DNA of 64,000 bases from the NCBI GenBank assembly GCA_036346205.1, contig JARFJB010001594.1, forward strand, positions 3,395,501-3,459,500. Direction: 5' to 3'. Each line of letters begins with the position of its first letter. The stretch's first letter is position 1. Positions 1 through 12,365 of the stretch are shown in pieces. The DNA comes from Vesta saturnalis (taxonomy: Eukaryota > Arthropoda > Insecta > Coleoptera > Lampyridae). A program made the position numbers and the translations under genes. The notes under the pieces were generated by a model, which worked only from the letters and a program-made list of their open reading frames with translations, was not told where the DNA came from and searched no databases.

Positions 1-1595
1 GGTTTTCGTTCAAATAAATGTTCGAGGTCTTGTAAGAGTGGTTTCTCTTTATTTTAAAGCACATAGGCTTGCGTAAAGTTATAATAATATTGCTGATCTG
101 TACTTAAGGTTTTCAGATGGATTTTCGTCAATCTCAATATCTTGTAAGCCGTTGTTCCCATCTGGAAGCTAGCAAGATTCGTTCACAATAGTATGCTTGA
201 TTTCGCATTTTGATGGCTTGCCAGATTAGATACAATAATTGCTGAGTAATGTACTAAGGTCCTTTGGCGTCAGATCTCAATCGATCTTGTTGCAATAAAC
301 TGCCTTAAACTGCAACAGTAGCTTTTGCAGTCGTTAGGATCTGATAATCTTATGGATCTTTCGTATGACCATTGATTTGTTGCAATAAATGCCTTAAAGG
401 CAACTCGTTTGCATGAAGTAAGTATATGGCCCACTGCAAAGGTCTTCTTAGCCGCTTTTCGATTAGTCGAATAACATGCCCTTTCCATCTGGTATTGACA
501 TTTGTACCATCACATCCGATAGCTTTCAGGTCTGTAAGATTAATGCCTTTTTTGGTAATGTAAGACAATATACCGTTAGCCATATCAATCGCTTTAACCG
601 GGTGGACTAAGCGATAAATGTCCAAAATAATTTCCATTGGGTTCTTGTATTAGAGCTATGTGTTCTGCCATAATTTCTTTGCGTCGATTATCAACTTGAA
701 CAATGGTATTATCTTTCGGCCATCAAAATACAGACCGTCTAAATGTTGAGTTAGATCTGTGTTCTGACTTTGAAGACGATATCTGTTTTTCTTAATTTCC
801 CGCCGAATTTTATTTTTATCTACGACTTTATCCGGGTTGCGTTTACTGACTATATTTAAGTCTACCAGGACAGTAGCGGCCACTCTGTTAGAAACTCCTG
901 TGAGATCTACGGCTTTTGCTGTACTTGGCAAAGATGTTCTTATTTGTTTGGGTTTCCTTTGAGATTCCGTACTTTGTGCAACATTGTCTAATGAATAGCT
1001 CCACTGAAACTCTTGTGGACTGGTAGAATCGCTTGACGAATCATCAGTTACGAATTTTCCTTTCAAAGACTGTTGTCCGCTTGTGCTCATAATCGCATCA
1101 TCACGAACAACATTTAAATTGCAACGTTTTGCCATGTTTCCTTTTAAGCCTATTAGTTTCCGTTCTAGCTATATTACCAATAAACATTTTCCTTGGACCT
1201 CTTTGATCCATAATAAAATCCCATTCTAAAGCCGATAGTTTCTTCGACTTTTCGCACTTACAAGATATTTTGTCTAAGCATTTGCAGGAACAAGTGTCGA
1301 ATAACTTCTGAGCATCTAGTTAAAGACCTGCATAATGTTTGCCTTGGTATTTATTATAGTTAAATATTTTATCCGGACTGACACTGGTATGCCAATTATT
1401 CAGTTGAGCTACAATATCAGCAATAATTACGGATGCTGGTTATTTACTCCCTTCACCTTTTAAAGCTAATTGCACAATTGCATAGCACCGTAAAATTTCT
1501 TCATATGTTGGTAAAGTTTTGGCACGTTCCGCGTCGATATCAGTTTTAGGTACAAATAAAATCATATTTGAAATACTTCTTGTCCTTTTGGCCAT
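1..1595 (-). pseudogene. broken gene of a conserved arthropod family of unknown function
   Basis: Translation on the minus strand is recognisable over almost 1.6 kb but needs several frame changes. The likely start at 1595 gives MAKRTRSISN and a short N-terminal part; an in-frame TAA falls near 1440. Next comes a Cys-rich stretch (about 1240-1320, motifs CSCKC and CKCEKS), then a 159-residue open piece (656-1135), then a piece with LTDLKAIGCDGTNVNT (350-637). The reading degrades below 350 but still suggests a TTAxxILRL-like stretch near 150 and runs off the window. I recognise the central block from many insect and other arthropod predicted proteins, where it is repetitive and uncharacterised; I do not know its biochemical function. 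Stops and at least three frameshifts make this copy non-functional. It could be the ORF of an unclassified transposon or a multicopy host family. The family match is recalled, not searched. Confidence 0.6.
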
Positions 1596-1599
1596 TGTT

Positions 1600-3389
1600 T
1601 CTTAATTAAAACACTGTCAACTTCTAATTTAAAGCACTGTAACACAACGACTGTTATCACTCAAGTGTTTATAATAATAAAACAGCAAAATTAAATGTTT
1701 TTAACTCAAAACTACAAGCCACCCTTAATATATCACTAAAATACATTGTAATCGTAAACACTAAACAATGCTCATACGTGACTGAGCTTGTATTTTTAGA
1801 TTCGATATGCGTCATTACAGTCACGCGCATTAGGTATGTTATGGAAGGATATATTTTATTACAAGAACATTTTTAACGCTTGGGGCCTGGTTTAACCTTA
1901 AAATATTTTTTAACAAACTTTTTTTTACGTGCTTGTGGGATTGTCCACTGTTGTTTCGGGTCTACTCAAATAAAAAATATATAAAAAAATTCGTTTATTT
2001 ACCCCCTCTTGGGCCCGGCTCAAATAACTTTGGAGGAAGTTCAGTTGTAGTAAGTAGGTAACTTTTGGTTGCTACTTGGTTTTGATTTTGTAAAAAAAAA
2101 AATTTTTCACCCTATGGACCATGCTTTATAATGAATATAAAAGTATATTTTAGTGTTTTTTAAGGGTGGCTAAACAAATCGAATTCATGGTCAAACGATG
2201 GTCAGTCAGATATGGTAATAAAAATTGGCGATTTTCGATTTCGGGGGGCAATCTTATTTTGCAATAACTTTTTAACAATTTTTTCAATGAAAGTTGTTGG
2301 TGGTCAATAAGTGGTCAATCGTATGCATTAATTAATTATGAAATATGCAACTTTGGGAGGGAGGGGGGGGGCAGCTTCACACAGCAACAATGTAGTAATG
2401 AACATTTTTACAAAAAATTTTGACAAACAAAATTTAAAAAATGGAAGAATTTTAAGAAGCGTCATACGTTGTTGCTAATTGCCTCGAATGCTTATTAATT
2501 TTTTTTACTGCTTCTGATTGGTTTGTTTATGTTTGAACAGTCTACATTTGACAAATCGCGCTAGTGTTAATTTAATTTTATATAGAAAATGCGTAATACT
2601 ATTAAAAATGTTGAATTTGCAGTTACCTCATTAATGTTAATTATTGAGTCGTTAAATATATAATTTGGAAGCTTATTAGACATTGTTTTGAACTTTTTGT
2701 AAGATTCACATATAGATTATTTTTGCAAAAATGTTTAATTAGTTCTAAAACGAAATTACCTCTCGTATTCTAAGAATCGTAAATAAAACAGAAAAAACAT
2801 AAATTTCCAATTAAAGTGTTAAATTGAATGTTCCGATTGGTCGTTAAGGTATAAAAAGGTTGAAATGCCCTCACTGAATTTCTCGCCATCTTTTTGTCTT
2901 TAAGTAACCACAATAAAATTGTTTTTTTTGTATAGGCCAGAAAAAAAGATACATTCTGTATTCGATTCTATTTTTTAGTACAAATAGGATTGGAATTCCA
3001 ATTTTTTTTTCAACACACTTCATAAAAAACATACATTCCCACATCATTTATTTTGTATAATAATATCCTATCAAATACAACTTATTTACCCCTATTTAAA
3101 CAAATGATAGCTTGGATTTTTGAGGACGAAACGATTAAAAAAATGTGTGATACAGCATTACATTACTCGTAAAATATTCAATCGAAAACAAGCTTTATAT
3201 GGAAAACGAAGTTGATGATCTCTTGCAGACATAACGTAATCACTATTATTTATTACGTCTCGTTTACTTAAGAAGCAAATTTATTTGTCAACTTTATGTA
3301 ACACTGCTAAAAGAAAACCTTTTTAATTTGAAGCTAAATCCCTATTTGAAGATTATATTTTTGTGGTATGTGGTATATGAGATACGTTT
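1600..3389. other. AT-rich non-coding stretch
   Basis: I see no gene, RNA or clear repeat here. The sequence is AT-rich with A and T runs and one short G-run (about 2352-2371). Stop codons are dense in all frames. The last tens of bases grade into the satellite that follows. Confidence 0.5.
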
Positions 3390-6300
3390 AAGAATGTTAG
3401 GGGTGAAATTTACAGCATATATACCCCTAGATTAAGTTCTGCTGAATAAATAAATACATTTTATTTGGTATTGTATAAAAAATTTTTAAAAGAAAATCAC
3501 ATTTGGTTTCATTTGAATCTGACAAATACGTCATTAAATCTTTTTTGCTACAGGACGGTTGTTCAAAAATATCAAAATAATCTTAAAAGCTGAATGATCA
3601 GGGTTTCTAAATTTAGATAAAATTGTGTGAAGCATAGTGTGAAATGTAGATACAAATTTTTTGATCTCAAGATTAATTTTCGAAGTCTTAGGGTGACATT
3701 TACAACATGCACGCCCCTCGATGGGGTTCTGCTGAATAAATACATTTTATATGGTATTGTATAAATTTTTTTTTAAATAAAATCACATTTGATTTGATTT
3801 GAATCAGAAAAATATGTAATTAATTCTCTTTTGATATACGAAGGTTGTTCAAACATATCAAAATGTCTTAAAAGCCGAATACTCAGGGTTTCTAAATTTA
3901 TATAAACACCGTCTGAAATGTAAATTTAGTACAATATACAAATTTTTTGACCTCAAGATTAATTTTCGAAATGTTGGGGTGAAATTTACAGTATGCATAC
4001 CCCTCGATAGGGTTCTGCTGAATAAATACATTTTATGTGGTATTGTATAAATTTGTTTTTAAATAAAATCACATTTGATTTGATTTGATTCTGAAAAATA
4101 CGTAATTAATTCTCTTTTGATATACGACGGTTGTTCAAACATATCAAAATGTCTTAAAAGCCGAATACTCAGGGTTTCAAAATTTATATAAACACCGTCT
4201 GAAATGTAAATTTAGTACAATATACAAATTTTTTTACCTCAAGATTAATTTTCGAAATGTTGGAGTGAAATTTACAGTATGCATACCCCTCGATAGGGTT
4301 CTGCTGAATAAATACATTTTATATGGTATTGTATAAATTTTTTTTTAAATAAAATCACATTTGATTTGATTTGAATCAGAAAAATACGTAATTAATTCTC
4401 TTTTGATATACGAAGGTTGTTCAAACATATCAAAATGTCTTAAAAGCCGAATACTCAGGGTTTCTAAACTTATATAAACACCGTCTGAAATGTAAATTTA
4501 GTACAATATACAAATTTTTTGACCTCAAGATTAATTTTCGAAATGTTGGGGTGAAATTTACAGTATGCATACCCCTCGATAGGGTTCTGCTGAATAAATA
4601 CATTTTATGTGGTATTGTATAAATTTGTTTTTAAATAAAATCACATTTGATTTGATTTGAATCAGAAAAATATGTAATTAATTCTCTTTTGATATACGAA
4701 GGTTGTTCAAACATATCAAAATGTCTTAAAAGCCGAATACTCAGGGTTTCTAAATTTATATAAACACCGTCTGAAATGTAAATTTAGTACAATATACAAA
4801 TTTTTTGACCTCAAGATTAATTTTCGAAATGTTGGGGTGAAATTTACAGTATGCATACCCCTCGATAGGGTTCTGCTGAATAAATACATTTTATATGGTA
4901 TTGTATAAATTTTTTTTTAAATAAAATCACATTTGATTTGATTTGAATCAGAAAAATATGTAATTAATTCTCTTTTGATATACGAAGGTCGTTCAAAAAT
5001 ATCAAAATATCTTAAAAGCCGAATACTCTAGGGTTTCTAAATTTATATAAACACCGTCTGAAATGTAAATTTAGTACAATATACAAATTTTTTGACCTCA
5101 AGATTAATTTTCGAAATCTTGGGGTGAAATTTACAGTATGCATACCCCTCGATAGGGTTCTGCTGAATAAATACATTTTATGTGGTATTGTATAAATTTG
5201 TTTTTAAATAAAATCACATTTGATTTGATTTGATTCTGAAAAATACGTAATTAATTCTCTTTTGATATACGACGGTTGTTCAAACATTTTAAAATATCTT
5301 AAAAGCCGAATACTCTGGGTTTCTAAATTTATATAAACACTGTGTGAAATGTAAATTTAGTACAGTATACAAATTTTTTGACCTCATAATTAATTTTCGA
5401 AATGTTAGGGTGAAATTTACAGCATGCATACCCCTCGATAGGGTTCTGCTGAATAAATACATTTTAAGTGGTATTGTATAAATTTTTTTTTAAATAAAAT
5501 CACATTTGATTTGATTTGAATCTGAAAAATACGTAATTAATTCTCTTTTGATATACGAAGGTTGTTCAAACATATCAAAATATCTTAAAAGCCGAATACT
5601 CGGGTTTCTAAATTTATATAAACACGTCTGAAATGTAAATTTAGTACAATATACAAATTTTTGACCTCAAAATTAATTTTCGAAATGTTGGGGTGAAATT
5701 TACAGCACATACCCTCGATAGGGTTCTGCTGAATAAATACATTTTATATGGTATTGTATAAATTTTTTTTTAATAAAATCACATTTGATTTGATTTGAAT
5801 CTGAAAAATACGTAATTAATTCTCTTTTGATATACGAAGGTTGTTCAAACATATCAAAATGTCTTAAAAGCCGAATACTCAGGGTTTCTAAATTTATATA
5901 AACACCGTCTGAAATGTAAATTTAGTACAATATACAAATTTTTTGACCTCAAGATTAATTTTCGAAATGTTGGGGTGAAATTTACAGTATGCATACCCCT
6001 CGATAGGGTTCTGCTGAATAAATACATTTTATGTGGTATTGTATAAATTTTTTTTTTTAATAAAATCACATTTGATTTGATTTGAATCTGAAAAATACGT
6101 AATTAATTCTCTTTTGATATACGACGGTTGTTCAAACATATCAAAATGTCTTAAAAGCCGAATACTCAGGGTTTCAAAATTTATATAAACACCGTCTGAA
6201 ATGTAAATTTAGTACAATATACAAATTTTTTGACCTCAAGATTAATTTTCGAAATGTTGGGGTGAAATTTACAGTATGCATACCCCTCGATAGGGTTCTG

Positions 6301-9300
6301 CTGAATAAATACATTTTATATGGTATTGTATAAATTTTTTTTTAAATAAAATCACATTTGATTTGATTTGAATCAGAAAAATATGTAATTAATTCTCTTT
6401 TGATATACGAAGGTTGTTCAAACATATCAAAATGTCTTAAAAGCCGAATACTCAGGGTTTCTAAATTTATATAAACACCGTCTGAAATGTAAATTTAGTA
6501 CAATATACAAATTTTTTGACCTCAAGATTAATTTTCGAAATCTTGGAGTGAAATTTACAGATGCATACCCTCGATAGGGTTCTGCTGAATAAATACATTT
6601 TATTGGTATTGTATAAATTTTTTTTAATAAAATCACATTTGATTTGATTTGAATCTGATAAATACGTAATTAAATCTTCTTTCATACAGGAAGGTTGTTC
6701 AAAAATATTTAAATTATCTTAAAATCCGAATACTCAGGGTTTCTAAATTTATATAAACACTGTCTGAAATGTAAATTTAGTACAATATACAAATTTTTGA
6801 CCTCAAAATTAATTTTCGAAATTTTGGGGTGAAATTTACAGATGCATACCCTCGATAGGGTTCTGCTGAATAAATACATTTTATTTGATATTGTATAAAA
6901 ATTTTTAATAAAATCACATTTGATTTGATTTGATTCTGAAAAATACGTAATTAAATCTCTTTCGATATAAGAAGGTTGTTCAAAAATATTAAAATATCTT
7001 AAAAGCCGAATACTCTGGGTTTCTAAATTTATATAAACACTGTGTGAAATGTAAATTTAGTACAGTATACAAATTTTTTGACCTCATAATTAATTTTCGA
7101 AATGTTAGGGTGAAATTTACAGCATGCATACCCCTCGATAGGGTTCTGCTGAATAAATACATTTTAGTGGTATTGTATAAATTTTTTTTAAATAAAATCA
7201 CATTTGATTTGATTTGAATCTGAAAAATACGTAATTAATTCTCTTTTGATATACGAAGGTTGTTCAAACTTATCAAAATGTCTTAAAAGCCGAATACTCA
7301 GGGTTTCTAAATTTATATAAACACCGTCTGAAATGTAAATTTAGTACAATATACAAATTTTTAACCTCAAAATTAATTTTCGAAATGTTGGGGTGAAATT
7401 TACAGCATGCATACCCTCGATAGGGTTCTGCTGAATAAATACATTTTATGTGGTATTATATAAATTTTTTATATAAAATCACATTTGATTTGATTTGAAT
7501 CTGATAAATACGTAATTAATCTCTTTGATATACGAAGGTTGTTCAAAATATCAAAATTCTTAAAACTAATACTCTAAATTATATAAACACGTAAATGTAA
7601 ACTTCAGTAGCAATATACACATTTTTTGGCCTTATGATTAATTTTCGAAATCTTGGGGTGTTATATACATCATGAATACCCCTGGATGGGGTTCTGCTAA
7701 CTAAATACATTTTATTTGGTATTGTATAAAAACTTTGTAAAAGAAAATTACATTTGGTTTGATTTGAATCCGACAAATACCGAATACGTAATTAAATCTC
7801 TTTCGATATAAGAAAGTTGTTCAAAAATATTAAAATATCTTAAAAGCCGAATACTCTGGCTTTCTGAATTCATATAAACACTGTGTGAAATGTGAATTTA
7901 GTACATTATACAAATTCTTTGACATCACGATTATTTTCGAAATTTTGGGGTGAAATTTACAGTATGTATACCCCTCGATAGGGTTCTGCTGAATAAATAC
8001 ATTTTATTTGATATTGTATAAAATTTTTTTAAAAGAAAATCACATTTGGTTTGACTTGAAGCTGACATATACGTAATTAAATCTGTTTTGATATACGAAG
8101 GTCGTTCAAAAATATCAAAATATCTTAAAAGCCGAATACTCTGGGTTTCTAAATTTCGATAAAATTGTGTGAAATGTAGATTAATAAATTATACAAATTT
8201 TTGGCCTCAAAATTTTCGAAATCTTGGGGATAAATTTATATCACGAATAACCCCTGGGTTAAGCTCTACTGAATAAATATTTGTGTATTGTATTAAAAAA
8301 TTTTAAAAGAAAATCACATTTGGTTCCATTTGAATCTGACAAATATGTCATTAAATCTTTTTTGCTACAGCAAGGTTGTTCAAAAATATCAAAATATTCT
8401 TAAAAGCCGAATACTCTGGGTTTCAAAATTTATATAAACACTGTGTGAAATGTAAATTTAGTATTTTATATATACAAACTTTTAAAATGACCTCAATAAT
8501 TAAATCTTTCGATATAAGAAGGTTGATCAAAATATTAAATATCTTAAAACCGAATACCGGTTCTCTAAATATAATACATGTTGAAATGTATTAGTATTAT
8601 ACAAATTTTGACCTCGATTATTTTCGAAATTGGTGAAAATCACATATGACCCTTTGATAGGTTGAATGCTGAATAAATACATTTATTTAATTGTATAATT
8701 TTGAAAATAATCACATTTGTTTGACAAGCTACAATACTATTAAATATCTTTGATATACGAAGGTGTCAAAATCAAAATATCTTAAAAGCCGAATGGGTTT
8801 ATAAATTTAGATAAAATTGTGTGAAATGTAGATTTAATAAATTATACAAATTTTTGACCTCAAAATTTTCGAAATGTTGGGGAGAAATTTATATCACGAA
8901 TACCCCTGAATAAATAGTTGGTATTGTATTAAAAAATTTTTAAAAGAAAATCACATTTGGTTTATTTGAATCTGAAAATACGTATTAATCTCTTTAGAAA
9001 GAGTTGTTCAAAATATCAAAATAATCTTAAAAGCTGAATGATCAGGGTTTCTAAATTTAGATAAAATTGTGTGAAAGATTGTGTGAAATGTTTTTGATCT
9101 CAAGATTAATTTTAGAAGTCTTAGGGTGAAATTTACAACATCCACACCCCTCGATAGGGTTCTGCTGAATAAATACAGTTTATGTGGTATTGTATAATTT
9201 TTTTTATTTTTTGCAATACCAAATTCTAAATTTATATAAATATTGTGTCAAATGTAGATTTAGTACAATATACAAATTTTTTGTTCTCAAGATTAATTTT

Positions 9301-9875
9301 TGAAATCCCTGGATAGGTTTCTGCTGAATAAATACATTTCATTTGGTATTGTATAAAATATTTTTAAAAGAGAATCACATTTGGTTTGACTTGAAGCTGA
9401 CAAATACGCAATTAAATCTCTTTCGATATAAGAAAGTTATTCAAAAATATCAAAATATCTTAAAAGTCAAATACTCTCGGTTTCTTGATTTATACCAACA
9501 ATATGTGAAATGTAGATTTAGTACAATATACAAATATTTTGGCCTTAAGATTAATTTTCGAAAACTTGGGGTAAAACTTACAGCATATCTCCGGATTAGA
9601 TTCTCAATAATACATTTTATTTTGTATTGTATAAAAAAAACATTTTTGAAGGAAAATCACATTTGGTTGGATATAAAACTGACCAGTGCGTAATTGAATC
9701 TCTTATGATATACGAGGGGCGTGACAAAATTTCAAAATATCTCAAAAGGTGAGTCCTCTTAGTAATAAGATACAAATTATTAACCTTAAGATTCATTTTC
9801 AAAATCTTTAGGGTAAAATATACAGCATGTATCTGGATTAGGTTATGAATAAATACATATTAGACGGTGTTTATG
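3390..9875. repeat. 286-bp satellite array, about 22 copies
   Basis: A landmark, TTCTGCTGAATAAATAC, recurs with a spacing of 286 bp (for example at about 4012, 4298, 4584 and 4870). The array is most uniform from about 3700 to 7500. Towards the right (7550-9870) copies are more diverged and many are shortened. Adjacent copies alternate between an ATATGG and an ATGTGG variant after the landmark, which suggests a dimeric higher-order unit of about 572 bp. Minus-strand open frames of 65-72 codons recur once per monomer and are a by-product of the repeat, not genes. A non-LTR fragment interrupts the array at its right end. Confidence 0.95.
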
Positions 9876-10765
9876 TATTAAGCCGGCGTTTATGTATTTT
9901 AGTAAGGATAAGATTAATATTAATGAAGGTGTTATCGAAATAGGGGATCAAACAATTTTTCCATCTGAAAGGGTTATAAACTTGGGTATTATTTTTGATT
10001 TTTGATTCTAAATTAAGATTCACAGCGCACATATCTCAATGCATACAGAGCGCTTATGCTACTCTCAAGTTAATCTACAGCAATCGTTTTGTCTTAAATC
10101 AGACCGCAAAAACTCTTGTTTGTCAAACATTTGTGCTCTCCAAAATGAATTTTTGTGACATTCTTTATGATTCAAATTTGAAGCTTCTTGATGTTAACAA
10201 AATTCATGTTTGAGACTGATGTTTGGCTTAAAACGAAAAGAACACATTTGTCATAAATTAAAAGAATTAGGATGGCTAAGTATGAAAAAACAGCGCATGT
10301 TGCAAAGAATTTGTTTACACCATACTGTCATTACTACTAAGTGCCCTGCGTATCTCTATACCAAAATCACCTTTCGCACTGATGTACACAACTTGAATCT
10401 ACGTTATAGAGGTCTGCTTACGCTACCTCAACATAAAACAGCTGCGTTTAAGAGGTCTTTCACTTATCAAATCACTTACAACGCGTTACCTCATGAAATT
10501 AAAACTTATTCGTTAACGAATTTTAAACGGCATGTTAAAAAAGTACTTGACAATGGAGTAGATCCCGTTAGGTTTCCATAATTAGTTATAGGTTGATCTA
10601 ACTTTGCTGTACATGTATGTTGTTAATTTAGTGGTTGCCTTCAATATTTTTAGTTTTATTTTCCATGCAGGTGTTTTGTTTTGGGGTTAGGTGGAAGAGC
10701 AGTAGTGAGGAATTTACTCATCTCAACTGAACCGCGCCCCATAAATGTTAAATTATTATTATTAC
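9876..10765 (+). mobile_element. 5'-truncated non-LTR retrotransposon inside the satellite
   Basis: Satellite sequence stops near 9872, inside the AATAAATACAT landmark, and resumes near 10766 with TTTGTATTATATG. The DNA between is unique here. It encodes the end of a reverse transcriptase and finishes with a short (ATT)n-like tail just before the satellite resumes. This fits target-primed insertion of a 5'-truncated element. I could not define a target-site duplication with certainty. Confidence 0.75.
9918..10581 (+). pseudogene. C-terminal fragment of a non-LTR reverse transcriptase
   Basis: The reading begins around 9918 with a stretch ending in RVINLGIIFDSKL, which is the post-catalytic RT motif seen in jockey/CR1-like elements, and continues through 9995-10213. 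A frame change near 10210 leads to a 123-residue piece (10210-10581) starting MRLMFGLKRKEH. It contains the thumb/tail pattern HxLKELGWLSM, then PAYLYTKIT, then a basic C-terminus with NALPHEIK. The catalytic xxDD box and everything upstream are missing. The frame break and truncation make it inactive. The class (jockey/CR1-like) is from recalled motif patterns; the clade is uncertain. Confidence 0.7.
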
Positions 10766-10905
10766 TTTGTATTATATGAAAAAGTTTTAAGGGAAAATCA
10801 CATTTGGTTTGATTTGAAACTGATAAATACGTAATTTAATCTCTTGTGATATACGAGGGGCGTTAAAAATATAAAAATGTCTTAAAAGTTGAGTATTCGT
10901 AGTTT
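10766..10905. repeat. half-monomer of the 286-bp satellite after the insertion
   Basis: The sequence resumes satellite order (TCACATTTGGTTTGATTTGA, then GATATACGAGGGGCG, then CTTAAAAGTTGAGTATTC). It ends where piggyBac-like terminal sequence begins near 10912. It marks the right edge of the array. Confidence 0.8.
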
Positions 10906-11408
10906 TTGACTCTCCTATTGTGTTCGGGTCAATATGGCCCAATGGCGTTCTTCTAATGTGCATAATTCGTAAATTTATTTAAATATTTCGTTGCCACTGC
11001 ATGACTTTTATTTCATTACTCTAATTACGGTGTACCTAGATTGATAATATTAGAAAATTATAATTAGTTTTTTTAATGCACTTGTTACACTCACTGTGTT
11101 TGGGTCTATATGACCCGGTGATTTGTGTGGTTCAAATTAGAAAACCGAGAAGCAGATTATTGTCATAGACGAATGTATTTTATTAGTTTTGTTTTATTTT
11201 CATAAATATAAATAACTTACATAATATTGCCGCATATTGCAAGCGTTATTTGCGTACCGGTAAATAAGTTTATTCCTGTTGAGACTTGTTTGTGGCTCCG
11301 CATATAAATGCAGCCAGTGAGCATCTGTGTATTAGTTTCGTAGTAAATATCAAACGTGATGCTATACTCTAATAAGATATACCTATCAATTGAAATTTGT
11401 TATTGAAA

Positions 11409-12365
11409 ATGTGTAGTGAGAGAGTGCTTACGGATACTGAACTTGAGAAACTTTTGTGTGTTTCTGATAGTGATTCTAATGCTTCTGAAGAAGAAGACCA
11501 TTTGTCCGTAACTGAGATATATAATAACGAATAGGATGATGAAGGTGGAAGCTATGATTTCAGATGAAGCTGGTACGGATAACCATGTAATATAGTATGC
11601 AATATAGTATGGAATGCAAAGACACTTCAATCGTGAAGGTTATCAGCAGCAAATGTTATTTCGTTGATTCCTTTACGTCGTACGATCTGGGATAGATGCT
11701 ATTAAATGAAAATAACATGCTTCACTATTCGCAAAAATTAAGCCATTGGTCTGGAACAGGAAAGAAGTTCTTTCTTCAAAATTTTACTTTATCAAGGACA
11801 CGTCGATAATTTCCTATATTCCGAGACGGAATAAAAATGTTGCGCTCATGAGCACCATGCACCACGATAACGGAGTGTGTAACGAAGATCATAAAAAGCC
11901 TTTTATGATTTTTAGATTACAACAAAACTAAAGGTGTTGTAGACAAGTTAATAATAACATACACATGCAGACGGCTGATGCCCAATGACTATCTTTTACA
12001 ACATCATGGACGTTTCAGCTTACAACACTTATGTTCTGTGGTGCGAAGTAACTCCAACCGGGAGTGCTGGAAAACTTACAAAACGGCGACTATTTCTTGA
12101 AGAACTGGGTAATTCGTTGATCACTTCATTATTGCAAGAAAGAAAACGTCTCCCTCGAAGTATTCCTGCAGCTCAAATGGTTATAAAGTCACGTTCTTCA
12201 ACCAGTAATGCCGAAGTAAGGGAACAATCAACCACAACCAAGCGTAAAAGATGTAATTTTTGTCTCTCTCCAAATGACAATAAAACTAATATGGTATGTT
12301 GTAATTGCTCAAAATATCTATGTAAAGCTCATGTGTATTACTACTGTCAAGACTATAACAAATAA
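11409..12365 (+). pseudogene. piggyBac transposase remnant
   Basis: The start at 11409 gives MCSERVLTDTELEKLL followed by an acidic stretch rich in D, S and E, typical of piggyBac transposase N-termini. A stop (NNE, TAG) follows near 11535, and most of the catalytic core is absent. The reading resumes at 11746 with ISYIPRRNKNVALMSTMHHD, a conserved piggyBac stretch. A frame change then gives KGVVDK (the MGGVD-type region that holds the third catalytic Asp), CRRLMPMTIFYNIMDVSAYN, and a C-terminal Cys-rich domain with CNFC, CCNC and CKAHVYYYC ending at 12365. The Cys-rich tail matches the cross-brace finger of piggyBac family proteins. The first two catalytic Asp regions are missing, so it cannot be active. 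Confidence 0.8.

Noticed and set aside
5854..7776. Repeated minus-strand open frames of 65-72 codons
   Set aside because: They recur once per 286-bp satellite monomer and differ only as the monomers do; repeat by-product.
8376..9693. Plus-strand open frames up to 116 codons
   Set aside because: They lie entirely in diverged satellite copies and have no domain.
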